DNA of 64,000 bases from Glandiceps talaboti. Its lineage: Eukaryota; Hemichordata; Enteropneusta; Spengelidae. Below the pieces are notes generated by a model, which worked only from the letters and a program-made list of their open reading frames with translations, was not told where the DNA came from and searched no databases. This document shows positions 53,778-64,000 of this stretch, piece by piece; position 1 is the first letter of the stretch, and each line of letters begins with the position of its first letter. Position numbers and translations under genes: made by a program. Location: assembly GCF_964340395.1 (NCBI RefSeq), contig NC_135557.1, forward strand, positions 18,268,625 through 18,332,624. The letters run 5' to 3'.

Positions 53778-53920
53778 CGGGTGGACAGGCAGGAAGGCAT
53801 GCAGGAAGGCAGACAGACAGAAAGACAGACAGATAGACATGCAAGAAAACAAGCAAACAAACAAACAAACAAGCAAGCAAACAAACAAACAAACAAACAA
53901 ACAAACAAACAAACAAACAA

Positions 53921-53967
<47 letters not shown>

Positions 53968-54085
53968 TACATACATACATACATACATACATACAGACAG
54001 AGGCGGACAGGCAGATAGACAGATTAACAAACGGAAGGACTAACGGGCAGAGACAGGAAGGTAGGCAGACAGACACAGACACACA
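53778..54085 (+). repeat. Compound (GGCA)-(CAGA)-(AAAC)-(CAGA)-(CATA) array
   Basis: AGGCAGG/GCAGGAAG units, CAGA units, about 25 AAAC units (53847-53926), CAGA (53927-53966), CATA (53967-53993) and further imperfect CAGA/CACA units. Confidence 0.95.
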
Positions 54086-54089
54086 CACA

Positions 54090-55255
54090 TATACGTTCCT
54101 GAGAATTGTACATGTAAAAGTGCACGTATAGGAAGTAGCTTATCATCAAAGAGCGAGACATGCAACAGAACAATATCGATGTAGATTAGGAATTGTTGTC
54201 AGTCAAACTGTGCTAAATATAAGTTAGTAGCGTCTACATCAATAAACACCAATCGTCTATCAATCTCAGTCGGTGGCATTTACGTAAGTGAGGATATTAG
54301 TTTATCAAGTTCTTCTCTTGAGTGAGTCAAGTTAGACATTCCGTCTCTTCAGAGAAACATCCTACATGTTGTTTATTGTATGTTATATGCGTAAACGTTT
54401 ATAGATTTCAGTCAAAATACCACTTTGTAACTTAATTATACATTGATGACATTTAGCTGTAGATTAAGCAGACAAGTTTACATGACAGCTATTTGAGTGT
54501 CTACAAGTCCATGACACCTGGACTGATATCAATCAACATACTATGACGTCATCGCACTAAAGTAAGTTTCATTAACAAGTCTAGAAAGGTGACGTTATGT
54601 TATATTCGCTCACTCTATAGAGTTATAATTTCGGTGAGAAATGGGTATTTATATATTATTTTTAAAATAACTGATAACTGTGTTTTCCTCCTTAAAAGAA
54701 AGATTCTTTTTAGAACTCAATGATAAACAAATAAAGACAGATGTTTAAAAGAAATATGTAAAACAAACTTGTAAACATAGGTATTCACTATGCCGACCAC
54801 GTCATGACCAGTCTTCGCATGCGTATGTTGCTTCTCCGTGAATTGAAACACAATTGTGCATAAATGGTTGTCACTTGACTTGACAAGTGCTTATGCTTAC
54901 CCAGGTTGTTTACAACTCACTTGATGTTTGTAATAACTTTTTGTTAGAAAGATGGTGAATGCATAAGAGATTAGTCAACTGAAGCAAGATGTACCAATAA
55001 CAGAACTTAACAAGCATTCCTGACAATTGCCCCACTTTATATCTTGACGTACGTTGAATACGTTTTGTGAAAGTTCTTAGATTGTAAAGACTGTTAAATA
55101 GCAAACTTTTGACGTGACATTCAAGTGGAAAATATGCACATTGCAAACATTCATCCCTACGCTTTCGATTATTCTTAAAGGACGAGTTTCACAAATAATG
55201 TACATTTAACTTCGATCCTGAAAAAAAGAACCCTAGGCCTAATATTATATAATTA
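54090..55255. other. Unique sequence, no gene seen
   Basis: No supported feature. Confidence 0.4.
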
Positions 55256-55258
55256 TAT

Positions 55259-55259
55259 A

Positions 55260-55330
<71 letters not shown>

Positions 55331-55495
55331 ATACATACATACATACATACATACATGCATACATGCATACATACATACATACATACATACATACATACAT
55401 ACATACATACATACATACATACATACATACATACATACATACATACATACATACATACATACAAACAAAAACACATACATACATACTCACATACA
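55259..55495 (+). repeat. (TA)n-(CATA)n compound array
   Basis: About 35 TA units (one TTATA slip near 55319), then about 32 CATA units with two GCATA changes, ending in imperfect ACAC/CATA. Confidence 0.95.
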
Positions 55496-55499
55496 CGCC

Positions 55500-58094
55500 A
55501 TATATATTATGATATAGGTGTAATTTACACAAGACTTTTAGTAATCCATGGCTCTCCTCACCACAATTTATCAGTATCATTTCGACAACGATTTAACGAC
55601 ATACCTACACATGAATGTGTTTGGATTAAAAGAAAAAACAACTCAGTAGTGTTTGTCGCAGACCTACTTAACGTGTAGCCCTGCATAATAACCTCGGAAT
55701 GTAATACTGCTTGAAAAATCTGTCAGCACATGTATTCTAGTGAGGCCCAACTGTAAACACTGTCTTAAACACTCACATTAATCATTTCTTCAGTATTTTA
55801 TGTATCTGGCAACATTTGTATTGTAAAATTGATAATTGGAAAATTGACATATACACGTATACACCAACCTTCTCTTTGCAATGTTTGTGTCGTATAACTC
55901 AGGTGATTATTCTTACTTTCAAGTGTCCATTTGTCATATTAAGTTGTTGGTGCACTGAAGTAAACACTCCCAGTAAGGCTACTGTATCGCTTTCAGTTAT
56001 ATGGATATCATATTATGCCATATTCTCAGTCAAATAAATAGTGCATTGTACAGTTGATCCAAGAGAAATGAGTTATAATTCTTATTTGTACTATGGAGAA
56101 TTCCATACCTTTACAGGTATAGAGTTAGCTAAGTGATATTTAAATCATCGTGTATGCCTGAAAATCTAATGTGTTCTTCGACATGATGAGCGCCCCCTAA
56201 TTGGGTGTCCACTAGTTTATCAATTTATTTTACATAGAACATAGTACATATTTCTAAAAATGCTCGTTATGAATATTTCTGTTAAAGCTTATCAAATGAC
56301 AAAACATGATTTTTTAAATGTGTTTTAGTATTCACGAGGACTGGAAAAATGTTGATATTCTTGTTCCCTCTCCTGCTTCACCGTTCATTATTCTTCAAAT
56401 TACCACCCGTGTTACCATATTCACTAAAATCATATATTCTGTGTAATTTCCATAAACAAGAAAATTACTGCTTAAACTATACGCATATAACATTACCTTT
56501 CCATGATTTTACCGTGTGCGAATCTTCAGCTTGATTACAACTCAATTACTGTTGTAACCCACGCCTTATCTAAAAAAAACCCAACATTTTATTCTAAGTC
56601 AAGGTTGAATACGTACGCAGAAGTCCACTCATTCGTAAAGACTGTGCTACTACGTGCAAAGCATAGTTAAATTCATGTCTAGCAAAGATACACACGGTGT
56701 ATTAGAAACATTTTTGTGATATTGTAACAAGTGCAGTTTAATAGTATGTATCTCCAACGTCATCACTATGGCTAATACAGAAGTTTCCTTTTTACGTACA
56801 CTTGGATTTAGAAACATTCATGTATCAAACAAACTTTCCCGTCCTTATGTAGAGTCAGTACTACTTTTTACAGAATTATTGAAATGTAGTAAACAAATAG
56901 CAAAAGGTGTGATGTTACATATTTAGCGTAAATTTTTACAATGATTTATGTGTTATATCAACGTTTAAGTACAAGTTGAGTCATCGAAATAGTCTTTTCG
57001 GTCAGCTTCTTTTGACTGAGCACTGACATTTAATCTTTGTAATATAGTCGTAATTTCCGTGTACAACCCACCGCGAAGAAATACGTTTGCTTGAGTGAAG
57101 TGAGTTAAGGAAAGACTTCGGGCAATGACAAAGTTAGGTGTCCCCGCTATCTAGCGCTCATGTGCTTTGCTGATTTATTTGCGTTAATTACATCGTATGT
57201 CTTAGCATTAAACATATCTCATTCCTGCTTACCACAAACAAGCAAATGAGTCAGTGTTCTTTTTCGCGAGTTGTAGTTATGATTATTATTATTGCTATAC
57301 ATATATATTAATATTATACCATTACCATAGCAACACGCTGGCTAGCGTTATTGAACAAATTATGATTGATTGTTAATTTCATCAGGTGAATTTCGGTAAA
57401 CAGCGTAATACGAATATAGATATTCAAGGTCCTGGAAAAAGGTAACGAAATCATGTCATTTTCACGACTAACTTAAACCTAAGATTGATTCTCTGAGTGG
57501 AATTAGCTTATTTATCAGTGTTAAGACGTGGTGAAAACTTAAATTTACCCCAGTTTATTTCACATGATTTGAAAATGATGACGTTCTTACACCGTTGACA
57601 TATATTGCCGTGGGAAATCAACGTGTTATATTCTCATAAAAAAAGCAATCATTTAGTTTCAATGTGGCTGATTCCGTCACTGATTCTCATTTCGTCAAAA
57701 CGACATACAAAGATAATATAACGTTAGGTCTTGATAATGGTATCCCTTTATTGATACATTGATACGATAGATTAATATATCACCATGACTGTAAAGAATT
57801 ATTCATGACAGGAAGTGTTATTATCACGTTAATAGAACATAAAGTTATCTGATATTGAGTTGCTTCTAAGAAAATACGATACTTTAATAAACAGACGATT
57901 ATAAAGCTTTTGTTCCCTTTGTTATAGTTTACTTCCTGTAGTGAAACTAGCGCAAATATTATGTGCCAATTCGTGTTATTTTTCAATGCATTAATAACAC
58001 TAACATGTAAACATGTCACTTCTATTATAGATCATCTCCCGTTAAGAGAAATGTTGATAGCTACATTTAATTGTCCTCAATACGCTTTCAACGA
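55500..58094. other. Unique sequence, no gene seen
   Basis: Includes ATTACCATAGCAAC (about 57321), one base off an RFX-type X-box. No gene. Confidence 0.4.
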
Positions 58095-58490
58095 CACATT
58101 TTGTATTAGGCGTACTTGAAACAAACAGCTACTACCAAACCAGAGAGACTATGGAGTTTGAATTAGGCAGCGCAATGTGTTTGACATCTCAAACAACGTT
58201 TTTTGCTGCTAAGTATACAAACAACAGATAAACACTGATAGCGCGAAAGCATAATTATATCGGATGGGACTAGGGAGATTCAAACGCATATCTATTTATT
58301 TGTGTTAATAGGGAGATAAAAAAATGTGACATTTCCTGTGTGTGCATGCCATCGGTGTCTGTATTGTTTGTGTAATTCATAACAAAAATTGTTGTATGAG
58401 ACATAAAAACGCTGTGCTGCCTATAATTGAAATTATATACTCTCTCTAGTTTGGTAGTACATGCAATACAAAATTGTTGATTTTAAGCCA
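58095..58490 (+). mobile_element. Dispersed repeat family R2, copy 2
   Basis: Same order of anchors as 10020-10450: ACTACCAAACCAGAGAGACT (58126-58145), ACTGATAGCGCG, TGTTTGTGTAATT, GTGCTGCCTATAAT and TTGGTAGTAC. No coding sequence or terminal repeats. Confidence 0.6.
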
Positions 58491-59439
58491 TTAGATACGA
58501 GAACGTTATTTGACCTTTGACTTAGAACTCAAAACAATTAAACTTTGCTGGTATCTACAACATTGTGGAAAATAAATGCCTGTGCCTCTGGAAAATAAAT
58601 TTAATGCAAATGTCATCTTGATGAACTATACATGATAAATTGCCAATCATTTGTCCAGACACCAGTATCTTTCTTTTCTACTTTGGGTGAGCCATATGTT
58701 CGACAGTATATATGGCTGTAAACTGTGTGTGTTTTGTGAATATTTCATTCAGCTGTTACCATGACGACGATTAGAGTACAGTAAAACTGCACTCCATCTC
58801 TTTTCATTGGTCATACGCATGGTTTCTACTTGAGATTTGATTTTGATGAACTTATATTGGAAGTGAAAAAAAGCGTTTATTAAGGACGGTTGGGTACTTT
58901 CAGAACATTATAATAGAATGTAATGACTACTTATGCTATATCAAAGACGAGGAAGTGCATAAAACTGGTGAAACATATTTGTGTTGATTTTACCGACGCC
59001 ATGTAACTTTACATTTTCAGGAGTTAGATATATTGAAAATGGAATGATTGAATAGTAAACCGCATTGACCACATGTCTTGTCAGGCTAGACAAATAACAC
59101 TCATAGTGATACGTTGACGTTGTAAAATCCCACATAAGTATAACATACGTTAGTGTCTGAACAATAGCAAACACAGATTGATGCATTTAGGAGACAGTTT
59201 TATCTCTGGTTGTGGAATCTTAACACTTCAAGGAGTTAAAGATCAGACTGTATGGCGTCGTTGCAAGATCAAATCCTACTTAATGACAATTAGTAAATAC
59301 TTTTTATACAATTCTTTCGCCATTTCCTGTCAACTGCACTAGGTAGGTGGGTATAAATATATTATGTTGACCATTTCGAAGATAGATTCTTAAAATAAAA
59401 CACGTCCTTGTATTGGCATTGTACCTAGGGAAGATTTTT
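58491..59439. other. Unique sequence, no gene seen
   Basis: An 81-codon minus frame (58941-59186) is unsupported. Confidence 0.4.
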
Positions 59440-59577
59440 TAATCATTAATCTGAACTAAACAATCACGGGTATGTATAAATGTATCAGATCACGATGATA
59501 TTTTCATCATTAATTTTGAACTAAACACTAACGTGTTCAAGGGTATGATACATGTATCAGTCCACGATGATGTTTTC
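59440..59577 (+). repeat. About 70-bp tandem duplication
   Basis: AATCATTAATCTGAACTAAA...GTATCAGATCACGATGAT is repeated as CATCATTAATTTTGAACTAAA...GTATCAGTCCACGATGAT. Both halves end TTTTC. Confidence 0.65.
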
Positions 59578-59579
59578 CA

Positions 59580-62500
59580 GGAAGGAAAGTGCTGTCAAAC
59601 ACGATATTTTTGCATGTGAAATAAAACTGCCTTACAACAATTGCGAATCACATGTTGCATACTGCGGATGTCTACGGTGTATGCAGTCCGGAAATAAATG
59701 TCAGAGTTTCCCGTAAATAGTTACTAAGTAATGGAAAAGTGAAAGTAAGATCTGATAAATGCAACTAGAGTAGTAATTTACATATATAAGTAGATGTAAC
59801 TTAAATTTCAAATGTCGTTGCATACCGTAATAGTATATACGATGTTGACTGCATCATAAAAATGTTTGTCAAACTATTTACTCAAATAATTTGAACGCTG
59901 TCGTCGTTACATGGGAATGTCAAGCCTGATTCTGACAGTACGTCATTTTCAGTGTCATAGTGTGAACAGTTACATTCCAACCCACGTCGCTGAACTATAG
60001 TCTTTCATGTTTTGCGGCAGTTTCCTGTCTTTCTCTCTCCAACGTCTATGATATCTTAGGCCTGAATACACGAACTACACACGTACATTATACCGCTTTT
60101 AGATTCCATTACCTGTGTTTGCGTGTTAGTAGTGTTTTTATGAAAACAATAAAGGAAAAGCGTGTCGTCAAATTGAAGTAAATTGAACGACAAAGACGTC
60201 TTAATATTGCTGCATTACCAAGTAATGTCTAACGTACAATGAGAACAAATATCTGACTCTCTGAGACATTATTTCTATTACACGCCTCAATTGAATATAC
60301 ACTTGATAATTATTGTATTTACTTGGGAATAATTCTTGTCATCTCTGCTTAATCGTTAATACATGCTGTATCCTGTAACCACGCGATGATATTCACAAAG
60401 CATAAAAACAGTGCTACAGTGTGGTTAAGAGATTATATCGAATTAAGATGATTTGGTAAAGACTTACACATTATTCATTTAAATCGCGACAAGTTTCTTT
60501 TTATCCACAATTGGATAAAATGCAATAGGAGGGCGAGGGGGGGGCGAGGGGTTCATGAAATGTAATATAATAATTATAACAATTTACTATAACCGTTTTT
60601 GGACATAATATGTAGTTCATCATCCTATGTAAGGTTTATTCTCGCTACGTAATAATAAAACTAAATGGGTATCTGTCTTCCCCTATCAATTATTAAACAA
60701 TGGAAACACATTCATACATTTGAAATTGATAGCAAATTTGAAAATATGCAGAGAGTTAAATAGGTTGTATTTTGTACGAACGATTCCATATCTCGTGATT
60801 TTTGTCATTATATACGTAGTAATTTTAGACTAAATTTTAAGGATAAATAATTCGTGCATGGCACACTCCTCGGCGATGGCTGACGGAATTGTTGGTCCGT
60901 ATTACAAATACCTTAACCCAAATCAATGCACTTTCAGCGAAATATAACAGACCGTACATTGAGTTTAATTCATGAAAAATACAGCCCTGCCTACGGGTAT
61001 TCCTGTCACATCTGAATGGTTGACATCATCAAACAGCTACCGTAGGTGGCAGCCAATAGACTCCAACATCAAGTAGAAATTAATCAGTCTATTAACATTG
61101 CATAGCAACGATGACGACTCATCTACGCGTACAAGAATACAACAACACATCAGTTTGGAAAGAAATACCAAAGAACAGATACCTTCAAACATACCTCTGT
61201 GACATTTGTGCAGAAAGGAGTGTCCTCTCACGTGTTGATCAGGTAGGTGAATGCTGTGCTTAACACATTTACATTTAAACTCGATATTCATGAAAATGTG
61301 TGACATACAAGGTTTTACCTTAATCTAGTAGTGCAGAAAAGGGACATTGATCGTGACACATATCAAAGCAAAATACCAAATGACTGTTTGGTTATTATCC
61401 CACCTCTGTACTATGTTACTTTACTCAGTGTTGAAAAAACAGTAATTTTATTTTTTTTTCTCCATTGTCTGATTTGTTGTTAATTAGCAATATGATGGAA
61501 AAGATAGAATCCTACAACAGGACGACAAGCGAAAATTTAGTTGCAGTTTACCAATAATTTACATTATTTTATTTTGCTGATATTTATAAACAATTCACTT
61601 TCCAACCTTTTAATATTTTCGGGTAAGTTTATCTGAGTTTTTCGTATACGTATACTTTCGTTGCTGTAATGTGTAATTTTACAAAGTAATCGGTTTGACG
61701 AAATAAAACTAAAATACATGTAAAGTTGCCATAGTAACTACTCACTACTTGTATTTAACAGTTGTGCAGATTGGACGAAAATAAATATTTTGAAACAATT
61801 TTAAAGTAATATTCAAAACTGTTGTATTGCAATTGGTGGTGTGAAAGTAATATCTCAGTGTGCTTTAGCGTTTTGAAAATTCATCAATTCGGTACAATAT
61901 ACCTAGACTGTGTTAAGGGAGAAATTAGGTGAAGCGTTCTGTGTGCTTTGGTGTTTTCTGAAAAAAGACACGCACACTAATGAACATTGGGGTAAGCATA
62001 GACGATAGTAAAGCAATCTATCAGCGCGGTCGTTGTTCTGTAAACACGTATACACAGGTAAAATATTCAACTGTGATTGTGGCATAGAATGTAACAAGGC
62101 AGTCTCTCAGCGTATATCTTTCTGTAGATACACAGGTACATATTCAACGAGGTGTGTGTTGATTTATTCCTCGTTTAAAGTATCTCCGTTTGCTGACGCA
62201 TGACTTCTCATGACATGCAACTATTACAGAGTAGTTATCTCAATTGATGCAGACACGAATGTTGACCTAATGACGTTGTTGATTCAAAGACTATCGCTGC
62301 TAAATTGGATATTCCTCAGGGCTGGCTTTGCCTCTTAGACGATAATGCGTTTAAGTTGTAGTGTCCACTGATCTTTTCAAAGAGGAATGTTGTTGGTCAC
62401 AACGTGACACATATTTTGATTAAAGCTTCTATTCTGCTGATGACACACTGTAAGCCAGTTTGAATGATGTGCATTTGTTTGTGAATAAGAAGATTAACTT

Positions 62501-62700
62501 CTAGATGCCGAATCGCTCATCATACGTCAGGTATTGAGAGAAAGTTTGATATTTAGTAGTGATACAAGTAATGCAAAGGCAATGTCTTGGCTTTAACGGA
62601 CATAATAATTTGAGTAAGCTGTGTTGATGTTGGAAGCTTTATACTACGGTAAGGTCTGTTTTAATCGCTGTTATCCATATCTGTATTGCATTGCTGAATT
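59580..62700. other. Unique sequence, no gene seen
   Basis: A G-rich string near 60530-60550 (GAGGGCGAGGGGGGGGCGAG) could form a G-quadruplex. Minus frames at 61037-61306 and 61903-62097 lack support. GTTGCCATAGTAAC at 61725-61738 is listed separately. Confidence 0.4.
61725..61738. promoter_or_regulatory. RFX-type X-box match
   Basis: GTTGCCATAGTAAC fits the palindromic consensus GTHNYYATRRNAAC at every position. X-boxes drive ciliary genes when placed near their promoters. No gene is visible next to it, so function is unproven. Confidence 0.2.
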
Positions 62701-62703
62701 TGA

Positions 62704-62704
62704 A

Positions 62705-62752
<48 letters not shown>

Positions 62753-62763
62753 GACTGACTGAC

Positions 62764-62808
<45 letters not shown>

Positions 62809-62823
62809 GCCTGTCTGACTGAC

Positions 62824-62861
<38 letters not shown>

Positions 62862-62913
62862 CCCTTTGTCTGTCTGTCTGCTTGCCTGCCCCCATATATA
62901 TATATATATATAT
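62704..62913 (+). repeat. (TCTG)n array with ACTG segments and TA tail
   Basis: TCTG blocks separated by GACTGACTGACTG segments at about 62752 and 62816, then CTGCCTGC and a short (TA)n run at 62894-62913. Confidence 0.95.
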
Positions 62914-63090
62914 CAATTGAACTAACAGTAACATAATTGTAAATATATAGAAGGTAGCAAGCCGTAACATAGACAGCACGCGATAGTAACAACGAATAAA
63001 ATACTCTATATTCATTTCAATCATTAGTTCATTTTGTTTTGATCTGTAACATATATTAAAAAATAACAATACCAGTATGAATACTTCAAT
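62914..63090 (+). repeat. Array-linked duplicated sequence, copy 1
   Basis: Aligns with 63824-64000 at more than 90 percent identity by eye (CAATTGAA, GTAGCAAGCCGTAACATAG, TTTCAATCATTAGTTCATTT, then GATCTGTAACATATATTAAA). Each copy directly follows a TCTG array, so the array is part of the duplicated unit or its boundary. Confidence 0.85.
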
Positions 63091-63658
63091 AAATTTAAGA
63101 TTAAACATAAACAATACCAGTAAGAGTTATTCACTAAATGGAATTAATGGAGTTAGAAATAATTAATTCCATATATTACCTGTCAATAGACATTTAATGT
63201 CCGCTGTACATTCCGAATTGTCACGTACGCATATAGCAATGTCGTGATATGATGAATAGGTTTGGTTTTTCATCTAAATCTCATTATTAGTATATTTCAT
63301 CCCTGATGAAAGATCACAACACTACATGTATATGCAATGCTTGTTATGGTAACGGCACCGAACCAATCAGCGGACGTAAACAATCTTTCCATATTGCAAA
63401 ACAGATTGGTGTCGTACTATTGTGGACATCGAATAGTGTTACAAACTTGCAGTGAATGTATCTAAAAAGAAACTTTAAATATGCGATTTCATACATGAAA
63501 GGTCGCTCTCAAATTTATCATTACTCTTTTTTCAATTGAATTGAAAATAAGTATGGGGATTTTAAGAACATTGTTATTGTACATTACGTAGGTCATAGGA
63601 TACGACGTCCATTTTAATATATATTCGTTGAATATTTTCCCATTTTACATTGAATCAT
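63091..63658. other. Unique sequence, no gene seen
   Basis: No supported feature between the two duplicated segments. Confidence 0.4.
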
Positions 63659-63659
63659 C

Positions 63660-63823
<164 letters not shown>

Positions 63824-64000
63824 CAATTGAAGCAACAGTAAAATAATTGTAAAACTATAGAATGTAGCAAGCCGTAACATAGACAGCAGGTGATAGTAAC
63901 AACTACTAAAATACTCTATATTAATTTCAATCATTAGTTCATTTTGTTTTGATCTGTAACATATATTAAAAAATAACAATACCAGTATGAATACGTCACT
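63824..64000 (+). repeat. Array-linked duplicated sequence, copy 2 (runs off window)
   Basis: Copy of 62914-63090 at a distance of 910 bases. It differs by scattered substitutions and small indels, and continues past the end of the window. Confidence 0.85.

Overview
This window looks like gene-poor, AT-rich DNA from an animal nuclear genome, most likely a marine or aquatic invertebrate. The evidence is that no long open reading frame is free of low-complexity repeat, and there are dozens of long di-, tri- and tetranucleotide microsatellites. It also holds LINE 3' ends, tRNA-derived SINE heads, foldback elements and several diverged dispersed repeat families. There are no bacterial operons, rRNA genes, CRISPR arrays or intact tRNA genes. 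I cannot name the species from the sequence alone. It is best read as intergenic or intronic DNA. Only two short exon-like segments (26154-26291 minus, 26574-26648 plus), one 58-codon ORF (21982-22158) and one TATA-type promoter candidate (about 29011-29075) hint at host genes, all with low confidence.

Layout. 1-5.9 kb: unique AT-rich DNA with two copies of a dispersed repeat (family R1), a three-copy 109-bp minisatellite and a TCTG array. 5.9-6.7 kb: a TA-array-bounded inverted-repeat element followed directly by a TTAA-flanked foldback element. 10.0-11.0 kb: a copy of dispersed family R2 and then a second, inverted copy of the TA-bounded element. 12.2 kb: a half copy of the TTAA foldback. 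13.2-16.4 kb: large compound tetranucleotide arrays. 19.2-22.3 kb: two SINE-like heads, a CATA-tailed element, a second foldback family with internal 79-bp repeats, and the small ORF. 25-27 kb: a 172-bp tandem duplication, a compound array, the exon-like segments and a third TA-bounded fragment. 28 kb: R1 copy 3. 35-40 kb: arrays, a hairpin with a LINE-like tail, and a LINE 3' end on the minus strand. 42.6 kb: three nuclear-receptor-type half-sites. 50.5 kb: a 5'-truncated LINE whose reverse-transcriptase C-terminus is recognisable. 52-53 kb: the second CATA-tailed copy. 58.1 kb: R2 copy 2. 62.7-64 kb: a duplicated TCTG-linked sequence that runs off the window end.

The most interesting system is the TA-bounded element at 5935-6370, 10585-11013 and 26720-26911. 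Its copies are almost identical, so it moved or was copied recently. They share a 60-bp module, and two copies carry a long inverted repeat. In the first copy the right arm (6133-6175) can be folded into all three helices of a hammerhead ribozyme with every conserved core base in place, apart from a U-U mismatch at the base of helix II. This suggests a small ribozyme-bearing retroelement (retrozyme- or Penelope-like) living in TA microsatellites. That reading is inference and can be tested.
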